Of a stretch of 64,000 bases of DNA, positions 44,032 through 52,032 are shown one piece after another. Under the pieces are notes generated by a model. That model did not search any database. It worked only from the letters and a program-made list of their open reading frames with translations, and had not been told where the DNA came from. The stretch is taken from positions 1-64,000 of the forward strand of contig JAFQEO010000033.1 in NCBI GenBank assembly GCA_017399005.1. The letters run 5' to 3'. Position numbers and translations under genes: made by a program. The DNA is from Peptococcaceae bacterium (GTDB taxonomy: Bacteria > Bacillota > Peptococcia > Peptococcales > Peptococcaceae). How positions within the stretch are numbered: position 1 is the first letter of the stretch; each line of letters opens with the position of its first letter.

Positions 44032-44508
44032 ATGGGTTACGGAACAAAACCAAAAGCAAAACCAAAAGCAGAAAATTTAACATTTAATAAAGCCAAAAAC
44101 AGCTGGCTGGATTACTGGCGGGGAAAAGTGGGATATCCAAAGGCAAAGAAATTAATTGATATGATACGCAATGATTCTCTGGCAGGGGATAATGAAAAAT
44201 GGGAACAGTGGAAGGCTACACCATTAAAAGAAATGGATGAGGAGTTTGTAAAGTTTACTGTTGAATGTATCAATAACGTGGAAGACGAGGAACTGCGCTC
44301 TGATTTGCTGTTTATGATGAATTCATTTGCATCGTATGTGAATCATAACCTGGTAAAAAATACTACAATTTATTCAATGCTTTTAAAACAGACAATTTTA
44401 ACAGAAATGAGTATTCGTACAGGGTACTATGGTCACGAAGATGACTATGATGAGTACGATCTGGATGAATTGGAGTTTGATGAAACAGAGCCGGAAGATC
44501 AAGGTTAA
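44032..44508 (+). CDS. Hypothetical protein with acidic C-terminal tail
   Basis: 158 residues: a basic, lysine/proline-rich start (GYGTKPKAKPKAEN), a helical middle (about 20-125) and a very acidic C-terminus rich in Asp, Glu and Tyr (HEDDYDEYDLDELEF). No signal peptide or membrane helix. The family is not recognised. AAGGAGG precedes the ATG and the gene is controlled by the leader attenuator described at 43920-44005. The acidic tail recalls those of two other proteins of this island, at 43076 and 50381. Confidence 0.7.
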   Translation: MGYGTKPKAKPKAENLTFNKAKNSWLDYWRGKVGYPKAKKLIDMIRNDSLAGDNEKWEQWKATPLKEMDEEFVKFTVECINNVEDEELRSDLLFMMNSFASYVNHNLVKNTTIYSMLLKQTILTEMSIRTGYYGHEDDYDEYDLDELEFDETEPEDQG

Positions 44509-44637
44509 AGGAGGTACTTGTTATCTGCATTGAGTTCTTTCTGAATTATTCCGGGTTTGGCGGAAGCCTTTTAAAATAATTATATGATTTTTTTAGAGAT
44601 ATGTGATATTTATTAAAGAAATGGAGCGGTGAATGCT

Positions 44638-44718
44638 ATGGAATTTTTATTATACTTTGTGGTTGGTTTTGTTACTACTTCGATTTTATATCCACTGTTT
44701 TTTGGAAGTGGAAAGTAA
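44638..44718 (+). CDS. Possible small membrane peptide (26 aa)
   Basis: An ATG at 44638 opens a 26-codon frame, MEFLLYFVVGFVTTSILYPL and six more residues, which would be a single membrane helix. GGAG lies 11 bases upstream, somewhat far. A competing ATG at 44633 in another frame is nearer (six bases) and also gives a hydrophobic peptide. The rest of 44509-44749 holds no other gene. AAGGAGGTACTT at 44510 repeats the sequence before the 44032 start and may mark a decayed gene. Confidence 0.35.
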   Translation: MEFLLYFVVGFVTTSILYPLFFGSGK

Positions 44719-44749
44719 TTTATTACAATATAATTATTAACAAAATGAC

Positions 44750-44788
44750 TTGCATTGCAAACTGTGGTACAATAAATTTACAATGCAA
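44750..44788 (+). promoter_or_regulatory. Extended -10 promoter framed by inverted repeats
   Basis: TGGTACAAT (44765-44773) is an extended -10. It is flanked by TTGCATTG (44750-44757) and its complement CAATGCAA (44781-44788). The left side itself is a short palindrome, TTGCATTGCAA (44750-44760). The arrangement looks like an operator controlling the three-gene HelD-like cluster. Confidence 0.5.
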
Positions 44789-44815
44789 ATAAATGAAAAA
44801 AAAGGCGGTGATATT

Positions 44816-45427
44816 ATGGCAGTCACAAAAAAATCAATTGAATATGAGATTAAAGAAATAAAAGATATGATTGAATATTATGAGCGGCAGATTGTGGGAT
44901 TAAATGAGCGAATTATTGAGAAAAAAGGGTTACTGAACTTATTAAATCAACATGAAAAAAGACCAGTGTCAGAGAAAACGCTATACAAATATATTTCTGA
45001 CAAGACGCATTCGGTGCCATTAATGGATGAGTTTGAAAGTTTGACGGAAGATGGATTTCGTAAGTACGAACGGATAGTAATCAAAAATACGATATGGGGC
45101 AAATTAGGTCGATATCACTTGATTTTAGCGCGAATGAGCGCATTAGAATATGTAGGCGATATAACAATGACTGATTTTAAAAATCAACGTGGAAATTATG
45201 GACTACTGATGGAACATGTCGAATCTGAAGTTGCCAAAGCAAAAGAAAAAACGGCACTTACTAAAGATAGCGAAGTTGTTTTTGAAACACCATTTTTGTT
45301 ACGTGCACAAAATAGTTCCAACAGAACCGGATATGGCAATGAGTATAATGGATATGATTTGGTTCATGAAGGAACTCTTTATGGCGAAACAACAAAATAT
45401 GCTTTTATAGGGGTTGTTATAGATTAA
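44816..45427 (+). CDS. Coiled-coil protein with shared TGYG/GTLYGE C-terminal domain (gene A)
   Basis: 203 residues. Residues about 5-45 are a charged coiled coil (EYEIKEIKDMIEYYERQIVG). A central helical region follows (50-150). The last 50 residues end with SNRTGYGNEYNGYDLVHEGT and then LYGETTKYAFIGVVID. The same ending occurs in the product at 48044 (NQTGYGSIYHRGVLCSQGT, LYGEVTDFLVVGVKVE), so the two proteins share a C-terminal domain. No known family recognised. The start is ATG 44816, with AAAGGCGG upstream. It lies 102 bases before the HelD-like ATPase. Codons favour A/T more than the core genes do. Confidence 0.78.
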   Translation: MAVTKKSIEYEIKEIKDMIEYYERQIVGLNERIIEKKGLLNLLNQHEKRPVSEKTLYKYISDKTHSVPLMDEFESLTEDGFRKYERIVIKNTIWGKLGRYHLILARMSALEYVGDITMTDFKNQRGNYGLLMEHVESEVAKAKEKTALTKDSEVVFETPFLLRAQNSSNRTGYGNEYNGYDLVHEGTLYGETTKYAFIGVVID

Positions 45428-45529
45428 GATAATGCATTGCGGCAGAATAAGATATATTTTGCCGTATGCGATACATAGTAAAGAATATAACATTATAAGT
45501 TTAATGAATATAATTAGGATGAGGAAAAT

Positions 45530-48019
45530 ATGAAAAATGGCAAAATGAATTTTGAAAATCCTATAGACCAAGAAGAATACAACCATTTTGAAAGTATAAA
45601 GCGTTGGCTGGAAAGAGGTATTGAGGCTGCTTCAAAGACATCTGTACAAGCATCTGACCAACGAAAACGATATAATGGTAATGATAAAAATGATATTCCG
45701 CCAATTCTTGAAGCTAATGGAGCTAGGAATGTGTCACAAGAAGATATCGCAATATATCGTAAAGTTTTGTCAGAACCTTATTTTGCTAGATTGGCATATA
45801 GGGAGGTTTATTCAGAGTATACTTTGGATGAAGATATTTATATTGGGAAAGAGATGATACGTGATGATTCTAGCTATGGTTCGGACATATTGATACATTC
45901 ATGGACAAGTGATATTGCCAATGAGCTTTTATATGATAAACGGACGAAGCCTTATGAAAAAATGTTAAAAAAACGTAAAGACCGCCCGTTTGATGACGAC
46001 GAAAAATATATTCTGTATCCAGATTTGCGCCGTATGGTCTTGTCGGAAAAAGGCCGATACATTAGACATATTAATGAATATGTTTCGGACGAGTATGTAA
46101 GACACTATAATTATGGCAATTGGCTAGAAGCCGGGGAACAAATAGCAGATAAATTTTTATTGGATGTTCTAGAACAGAAGAAGAATGAAAATCAAATTAC
46201 AAATATTATTAGGACAATTCAGCAAAACCAGAATACTGTTATTCGATTACCTTTTGCCGAAAACTTTATTGTAGAAGGTTGCGCTGGTTCAGGAAAGACT
46301 ATGATCATGTTACATAGGCTTTCCTATCTGCAGGAAAGAAATTTTATTGCGGATAATAGTACGGTAGTGGTATTGACTCCAAGCGAGGATTTTAATTTAC
46401 AGTTACATTCTCTGATGAAAGACTTGGAAATAGAGAAAATGAATATTAGTAATATGGAGCAATACTATCGTATTCTTTTGAAAGATGTGGATTGGGATGA
46501 GACTGGTAGAGCCAAATTGCATAATGATAATACTTTACCGGATTCATTTGTGAAAGAGATGTATTCTGAAGAAATGCTGGAAAGAATGCAACGAGTACAC
46601 GCTCAGACAGTGGGAAATGTAATTCATGGGAAATTTGCTATTCCGAAAAATGAGATTGAAGTATATGCGGAAAGATTGAGGGTGAAGGCCAGAGTAATTA
46701 ATTATGGCCAGGTGGAAGATTTAATTGCAATATTGGACAGTATTTTACTTGAGCAAATGAATCTGCAGAACTGGATTGATGAGAAAAAACTATTAATTGC
46801 TAATCTGCAACAGACAATTGACAAAGAATATGATGTGAAGAATGAATTACAAACAACGCTGGATAATAATAAAGAAAAGTTTTCCGTATATTTGATAAAA
46901 CTTAAAGAAAAGTTAAAAAAACAATATGAAAAAGAAAAAATAATGGCTAATAGAGGCCGCTTAAAAAGTTTTTTGGATATTGTTTTATCTGCACAGATAG
47001 AAATACAACTTGATGATGAGGACTATGTAGAGTTGGTTAAAGAATGTGCGGCAGCGGCAAATAAAGATAAAGAAGATTCTGAACTGAAGTCCTTATTAGA
47101 TGGTTATTATAAGGCTGTTAATAGGTTACGTAATAGTGAAATGCAAATTGCAAATAATACAAAATATATTGCTGAACAAAGGCAGAGTATTGCAGAAAGG
47201 TCGAAAAACTTATTATCGGATGCTGAAGAAGAACGCGTTGAACGTTACTTTTCTGAGCTGAAAGAAAAAAAGGAACAGTTGCGTGATTACAAACAGCTTT
47301 TTGATACAGAGATTCAGCCGTTTATTAAGAATAAGTGTGAGGAATACGGGGTTAAGCCGATTTTAAATCAGAAATACTATTTGTATTTGAAATTATGTTG
47401 GTATAGTATTAACGGGGGAAAATTACTTGGCAATTATTTAATGTGCATTGATGAAGCACAGAATTTATCAGTGAACGAATATAAACTTTTACAGACGTTA
47501 CACGGCAAACATACAGTTTTTAATTTGTATGGAGATTTATTACAGAACACAAGAGTTGGTTTAGGCATTTCTGATTGGAATGAACTGCAAAAAGCATTAT
47601 TTGTAGATAGTAATGTAAAAATATATACGTTTGCAGAAAATTATAGAAATACCAACCAGATAACAACATTTGTGAATGAAAGACTGAAACTAAAAAATCC
47701 AATGAAAATAATCGGATATGATGGTGCAGATGTGCTAATACGACCAGGAACGATATCTTCGGCATTGGCGGAGGCACGATATGAAAGAGGAAAGACGGCG
47801 GTAATTGTTTCTGAAATTACTAAGGAAATAAAAAAAGAAGCAGAATTACGCGATTTTTCTGTAGGTAAGGTTGATGATGAAGGTGTTGCGGTATTATCTA
47901 TTAATGATGTAAAGGGGTTAGAGTTTAAAACAGTATTTGTTGTGGATGAAGGATTGTCGTATAACGAGAAATATATTGCATATACACGAGCGTTAAATAG
48001 ACTTATTGTTATAACGTAA
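45530..48019 (+). CDS. HelD-like superfamily 1 (UvrD/Rep type) ATPase (gene B)
   Basis: 829 residues. The N-terminal part resembles HelD, the RNA polymerase-recycling motor: IYIGKEMIRDD, then ILIHSWTSDIANELLYD, and later RTIQQNQNTVIRL just before Walker A GCAGSGKT (residues 250-257). Two long coiled coils follow (about 405-480 and 535-590), then Walker B CIDEAQNLS (640), GDLLQ (668), AENYRNTNQ and the closing VKGLEFKTVFVVDEG and YTRALNRL motifs. It is diverged from housekeeping HelD. GAGG precedes the ATG. It sits between two proteins with a shared C-terminal domain, suggesting a three-part complex. A role in transcription control or phage defence is inference. Confidence 0.85.
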   Translation: MKNGKMNFENPIDQEEYNHFESIKRWLERGIEAASKTSVQASDQRKRYNGNDKNDIPPILEANGARNVSQEDIAIYRKVLSEPYFARLAYREVYSEYTLDEDIYIGKEMIRDDSSYGSDILIHSWTSDIANELLYDKRTKPYEKMLKKRKDRPFDDDEKYILYPDLRRMVLSEKGRYIRHINEYVSDEYVRHYNYGNWLEAGEQIADKFLLDVLEQKKNENQITNIIRTIQQNQNTVIRLPFAENFIVEGCAGSGKTMIMLHRLSYLQERNFIADNSTVVVLTPSEDFNLQLHSLMKDLEIEKMNISNMEQYYRILLKDVDWDETGRAKLHNDNTLPDSFVKEMYSEEMLERMQRVHAQTVGNVIHGKFAIPKNEIEVYAERLRVKARVINYGQVEDLIAILDSILLEQMNLQNWIDEKKLLIANLQQTIDKEYDVKNELQTTLDNNKEKFSVYLIKLKEKLKKQYEKEKIMANRGRLKSFLDIVLSAQIEIQLDDEDYVELVKECAAAANKDKEDSELKSLLDGYYKAVNRLRNSEMQIANNTKYIAEQRQSIAERSKNLLSDAEEERVERYFSELKEKKEQLRDYKQLFDTEIQPFIKNKCEEYGVKPILNQKYYLYLKLCWYSINGGKLLGNYLMCIDEAQNLSVNEYKLLQTLHGKHTVFNLYGDLLQNTRVGLGISDWNELQKALFVDSNVKIYTFAENYRNTNQITTFVNERLKLKNPMKIIGYDGADVLIRPGTISSALAEARYERGKTAVIVSEITKEIKKEAELRDFSVGKVDDEGVAVLSINDVKGLEFKTVFVVDEGLSYNEKYIAYTRALNRLIVIT

Positions 48020-48043
48020 TGAAATGTTTGAGAGGTGGCGTAA

Positions 48044-48931
48044 TTGAAAAAAAGAGAGGTTTTATCAAGTGAGGAAACAAAAGCTTTATCGTTGAAGCTA
48101 GAAAATGCTGAAGTAGCGTATAAACAGGCAAAAGAATTATATTATGAAATTAATAATAATGTGTATTCACTAGAATGCGATGTAGAAGAGACACAGGAAG
48201 AAATTGATTCGTTACAAACTCAAATAGAAGAACTAGAACGGAAAAGCCAAGAACTCATGGAAAAGTCCGAAAAACAAAAAATTTTATTGGAAAGCCAACG
48301 TTTTGAATTAGCGCTACAAGAACAAAGACAAAAACAATTGGAAGAAGATAGAGATAGGTTAGAGGAAGCATATGAACAGGCAAAAAAAGATTATGAAAAA
48401 AGTTTTACCAAAGATTTTTTGAATCAAGTTTTTTTATTATCAAACAAAAATTCTATGCAAGTAAATTTGTATGCTGATACGAAGACTACACAGATAATGA
48501 CAGATTTTGAGAAATCGAAAAAAGAGTTTTTATATCTTTATCTTGGTGAACCGAGATTTCTTGTTGAACGGGATAATAAAAAATATTCTGTAAAATGCGG
48601 TTTGATTGTAACTAGAAACTGTGGGGACGTTATTAGAGAAGGCTTGCAACCAACCATGACAAATATAAAAAAATGGGAGGATGATGGAAGGCTTCAGCCC
48701 TTGACAAATGCGATTATATGGGCGTTAGAAGAACAAGAAACAGTGATAGAAGGCGGTGTTTATCCTTTAGGACAACCACACCAAATTGGAGGACAAACAA
48801 AAAGAAACCAAACAGGTTATGGCAGCATTTATCATAGGGGAGTGTTATGTAGTCAGGGTACGTTATACGGAGAGGTAACGGACTTTTTGGTAGTTGGGGT
48901 AAAAGTTGAAAGTATATATGAAACCTGGTAA
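48044..48931 (+). CDS. Coiled-coil protein with shared TGYG/GTLYGE C-terminal domain (gene C)
   Basis: 295 residues. Residues about 10-120 are a long continuous coiled coil (EELERKSQELMEKSEKQKIL and neighbours). The middle (125-235) is alpha/beta with KCGLIVTRNCGDVIREGLQP. The end (about 250-290) repeats the motif of gene A: TGYG, then Tyr, then GTLYGE followed by a hydrophobic VGV strand. The start is TTG 48044, with AGAGGTGG upstream. It begins 24 bases after the HelD-like gene, so it is co-transcribed. No known family recognised. Together with genes A and B it forms the candidate system of this island. Confidence 0.8.
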   Translation: MKKREVLSSEETKALSLKLENAEVAYKQAKELYYEINNNVYSLECDVEETQEEIDSLQTQIEELERKSQELMEKSEKQKILLESQRFELALQEQRQKQLEEDRDRLEEAYEQAKKDYEKSFTKDFLNQVFLLSNKNSMQVNLYADTKTTQIMTDFEKSKKEFLYLYLGEPRFLVERDNKKYSVKCGLIVTRNCGDVIREGLQPTMTNIKKWEDDGRLQPLTNAIIWALEEQETVIEGGVYPLGQPHQIGGQTKRNQTGYGSIYHRGVLCSQGTLYGEVTDFLVVGVKVESIYETW

Positions 48932-49122
48932 GTGATGGTAACAAATAATAAGGCGGACCTAAAGAGTATAATGATGCGATGCTGAAAAAAGATGCTAATT
49001 AAATTTTAGTTGCAACAAAAAGCGGGAGAATTATTAGTTAGATGCTTTAAAGTTGCTGAGTAGAGTTCTCGGCTGGCGAAAAAATATTTGGAGAAATAAA
49101 ACAACAAATATAGTTAATTTCT

Positions 49123-49416
49123 ATGCAAAAATGGAACAGATACGGAAAACATGATCTATTTGATGACACTATGTTTATGGCTCTGTTAGAGGATGATTCA
49201 GAGTGCTGGTCTCCATGAAAGAAATCCTATAGAAGCCGTTATTCGTCATCTTCTTCCGAAGGGTCAAATTGTTTGCAAAATAATGCGGCTCCAAAGTTTG
49301 ATATTCGCAGCTGGGATGAGAATCATGAGAAAATGGGCAAAGGCGTTACTTTGACTCGTGATGAAGCGGAAGAATTATATGAACTGCTGGGACAGGCTCT
49401 GAAAAAGTGGCTGTAG
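49123..49416 (+). pseudogene. Broken gene: WNxxGKHD N-terminus fused to PC4/YdbC-like end, with in-frame stop
   Basis: From ATG 49123 the frame reads MQKWNRYGKHDLFDDTMF and continues MALLEDDSECWSP before a TGA at 49216-49218. Reading through, it continues to KFDIRSWDENHEKMGKGVTL and stops at TAG 49414. The first 25 residues match the intact neighbour at 50381 (MYDWNGNGKHDSFDDAMFMA). The last part resembles PC4/YdbC-type single-strand DNA binders. There is no ribosome binding site. It is most likely the remnant of a duplicated gene. The preceding 48932-49122 is non-coding apart from a 15-codon open tail near 48955-49002. Confidence 0.65.
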
Positions 49417-49498
49417 TTCAGGCCGTATAATGTAATGTGTGCTGGTAGAAATAAATTGACATGACTGATTTTGTCTGGCTGAATAGTGGGGTGATTGT

Positions 49499-50347
49499 AT
49501 GGGCTGTGTTACAGTAATAGGTGCAGTATTGGGTGTTATATTGGGGATATGGTTTATATCATTTTTAGAATCGCTAAACCTTGTACAGTGGCTGGTAATT
49601 CTGATGCTGTTTGGTTTAGGGGCAATAGCGTTATATGTTCTGCTAAAACCATCTTCAGGAACTTCTGTTTCTAATACGGCTTCAGAACCTGTTTCTGCGG
49701 GTGATTACAAAATCATTGTGAAAAATGGACGGGTAACAATTGTGCGATTTATCAGTGTCGATTCCGGCACGATTGAAATTCCATCCATGATTAATAATAT
49801 GCCGGTAAGAGTAATTGGTGCAGGTGCATTTAAAGATTGTAAGCAGATGGAAAAAGTAATGATTCCGGGAAGTGTTATAGAAATTCAGGATAATGCGTTT
49901 CAGAATTGTTCAGGTTTGCGCGAAGTGGTGATGCCTTCTACGGTAAAAAAACTGGGGAAGGCTGTGTTTAGTGATTGCAGAAATTTAAGTAACATTAATC
50001 TGCCGGATAGTATAACAAACATTCCGGAGAAGTGTTTTTATTATTGCAAGGAGCTTCATGCGCTGAGTTTTCCGGCTAGTGTAAAATGGATAGATGGGCA
50101 GGCGTTTGCCGAGAGCGGTCTGCGAAATGTATCTTTGCCAGAGGGAATACAGAAAATTGGTTCGGAAGCATTTGGCTATTGCAGGTCATTGAGATCTATT
50201 TTAATTCCAAAAGAACTCAAGGATATTGCTGATGATGCGTTCCGTTCCACATGGTCTTTTACAATCTATTGTTATGGAAATAGCTATGGGCTGGAATATG
50301 CGCGTAAACATAATATCAATTATAAAAATGCAGAAGAATGGTCGTAA
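49499..50347 (+). CDS. Membrane-anchored leucine-rich-repeat (LRR_5/BspA-like) protein
   Basis: 282 residues. Two hydrophobic segments at the N-terminus (about 3-24 and 29-48) are followed by a short Ser/Thr linker. From about residue 100 there are six or so repeats of the BspA/LRR_5 type, with the pattern I-G-x-x-A-F-x-x-C-x-x-L-x-x-V-x-x-P: VIGAGAFKDCKQMEKVMIPG, IQDNAFQNCSGLREVVMPST and so on. The end, IYCYGNSYGLEYARKHNINY, is the usual cap. Such proteins are often on the cell surface and bind host or other proteins. Here the topology is not certain. GGGGTGATT precedes the ATG. Confidence 0.85.
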   Translation: MGCVTVIGAVLGVILGIWFISFLESLNLVQWLVILMLFGLGAIALYVLLKPSSGTSVSNTASEPVSAGDYKIIVKNGRVTIVRFISVDSGTIEIPSMINNMPVRVIGAGAFKDCKQMEKVMIPGSVIEIQDNAFQNCSGLREVVMPSTVKKLGKAVFSDCRNLSNINLPDSITNIPEKCFYYCKELHALSFPASVKWIDGQAFAESGLRNVSLPEGIQKIGSEAFGYCRSLRSILIPKELKDIADDAFRSTWSFTIYCYGNSYGLEYARKHNINYKNAEEWS

Positions 50348-50380
50348 CGAAAAAACACGCAGTGAGGAGAGTGACTGTTC

Positions 50381-51490
50381 ATGTACGACTGGAATGGAAA
50401 CGGAAAACATGATTCCTTTGACGATGCTATGTTTATGGCATTGTTGGAAGATGATTTAGAGCGTCATCCGCCAAAAACGGGTAAAAAAACGAGTACAGCG
50501 AAGAAAGTTGCAGACATGAGTCTGGGAGATGTGCTTGTAACAGGTGTAATAGGAGGGCTGATTGCAATACTCTTTATGAGTATTGCCTATGGTTATGCAC
50601 TTGTGGGTATAGGGATAATCATAATTGCAGTTGTGGCAGTTTTTTTGATTGTGGGTGAGCCCGTTAGCAATACATCATCTTCCAGCACATCGTCACAGAG
50701 GCAATATCCACAGACGAATAATGAGCGCGTGCGGGAACGCATGAAAACGATACAGCAGGAAACATCGTACGGGAAAATCATAAAGACCTACGACAAAACT
50801 CTGGTTTTTCAGTTGACTGAGCGATGGAAAAAGCTCGGTGAGGCTTGCCTGTATTATTGTAACTATGAAAAAGAGTATTATATTCAAAAAGTGGATTTTG
50901 CTAAAATTGGAGCCTGTGAGGTCTACTGGGCTGGACGGATTAAAAAAAGTTTTGCAAAAACAGATTTTAAAATTCCTTATGTTGAAAAAGTTCCGAATAA
51001 TGGTCTGGTAATTTATCCGGATGATATGCGTGAGCCGCTGGTAATGGAGATGTATGACACGGAAGAAGTTTATAAAATCGTGTTGTTTATTATTCAGCAT
51101 CCGGAATTGTGGCGTAAGGATACAGCATGGGAAACCATTCTGGAGTTAGAGGTATTTGGAAATACGAAGTCAGATTTTAAAACAGATGTGAAAGCTGCAC
51201 CAAAACCGGAGGCGAAACCGGAATCAAAACAGGTTTCTACACCTGCGAGAAGTACGCATAGTTCTTCTTATACATCAGGGTATATCCCGGTGTATACACC
51301 GAGCTATACATCCAGTTCAATATTGGATGATGAACCGGACGAAACTGTTCGGGAGCGTCTGGACTATGATTTAAGCGGTACAGGCTACGACAGCTATGAT
51401 TTAGAGTGGATGGATGAGGAGGAACGCAACCAGGTTTTAGAGGATAATTTTCTGGATCCGTATGATTATGACTTTGATGATTTGGACTGA
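50381..51490 (+). CDS. Membrane protein with EF-hand-like N-terminus and acidic tail
   Basis: 369 residues. The start, DWNGNGKHDSFDDAMF, resembles a calcium-binding loop (Asp-x-Asn-x-Asn-Gly). Two adjacent membrane helices follow at about 48-90. A soluble domain (about 115-250) contains QLTERWKKLGEACLYYCNYE and PYVEKVPNNGLVIYPDDM. Then comes a Lys/Pro linker and a Ser/Tyr-rich, finally very acidic end (DPYDYDFDDLD). Not recognised as a family. The first 25 residues are repeated in the broken gene at 49123. GAGGAGAG precedes the ATG. It starts 33 bases after the LRR gene and nine bases before the next, so the three are co-transcribed. Confidence 0.75.
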   Translation: MYDWNGNGKHDSFDDAMFMALLEDDLERHPPKTGKKTSTAKKVADMSLGDVLVTGVIGGLIAILFMSIAYGYALVGIGIIIIAVVAVFLIVGEPVSNTSSSSTSSQRQYPQTNNERVRERMKTIQQETSYGKIIKTYDKTLVFQLTERWKKLGEACLYYCNYEKEYYIQKVDFAKIGACEVYWAGRIKKSFAKTDFKIPYVEKVPNNGLVIYPDDMREPLVMEMYDTEEVYKIVLFIIQHPELWRKDTAWETILELEVFGNTKSDFKTDVKAAPKPEAKPESKQVSTPARSTHSSSYTSGYIPVYTPSYTSSSILDDEPDETVRERLDYDLSGTGYDSYDLEWMDEEERNQVLEDNFLDPYDYDFDDLD

Positions 51491-51499
51491 GGTGAGTGA

Positions 51500-51913
51500 A
51501 TGGGCTGTTTTGGCACAGTAATTTGTGCATTGATAAGCACGATATTCATTATTTATATAACGGAAATAAACCCGGATATGATGTTTCTTCTGGCGGCATT
51601 GCCGTTTATTACCCTCACGATTCTTGCTGCGTATGGTGCGGCAAACACTCCAACCAGATATGCTGACCAGTCAGCTGTGCGGAAAAAAATGAAATCAAAC
51701 AGCCTGAAGGCTGAAGTGAAACCGGAACCGCAGGAGGAAGAAATTCCTGAATGGAAACTGGAGGCGGAACGCATTAAAAAGCAGATGCTACTGGAATCGT
51801 ATGAGGAGCGAGCGGAAATCATTCGCCGGAGGGAAGAAAAAGCACGTCTGGAACAGCAGCGCATCGCCAGAGAACAGGAATCGGCCCAAAAAGAACAGAA
51901 GGATATGGAATGA
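51500..51913 (+). CDS. Small membrane protein with charged coiled-coil tail
   Basis: 137 residues. It has two membrane helices (about 3-20 and 28-48) and a long charged helix from about residue 75 to the end (EAERIKKQMLLESYEERAEI and RREEKARLEQQRIAREQES). The first residues, MGCFGTVICALISTIF, recall those of the LRR protein at 49499 (MGCVTVIGAVLGVILG), hinting at a common anchoring module. The family is unknown. GAGGTGAGTGA precedes the ATG. Last gene of the accessory island. Confidence 0.72.
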   Translation: MGCFGTVICALISTIFIIYITEINPDMMFLLAALPFITLTILAAYGAANTPTRYADQSAVRKKMKSNSLKAEVKPEPQEEEIPEWKLEAERIKKQMLLESYEERAEIIRRREEKARLEQQRIAREQESAQKEQKDME

Positions 51914-52032
51914 TGTAAAATGGTTCTACTATGTTGATTTTATACTGCTGTCTAAAAAAACACTATGATTTTCCGCCACTATAGATTACAATTAGCTCAA
52001 TGAAAAAATAAATCTAATGGAGGATTATACTT

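Noticed and set aside
43886-44080. Reading frame of 64 codons through the leader of the 44032 gene
   Set aside because: It runs through the terminator stem and overlaps the true gene start in another frame. No ribosome binding site is seen. A leader peptide role cannot be fully excluded.
48955-49002. Open tail reading GPKEYNDAMLKKDAN before a stop
   Set aside because: Preceded directly by stop codons, with no start or ribosome binding site. It could be the last remnant of a lost gene, but this is too short to support.
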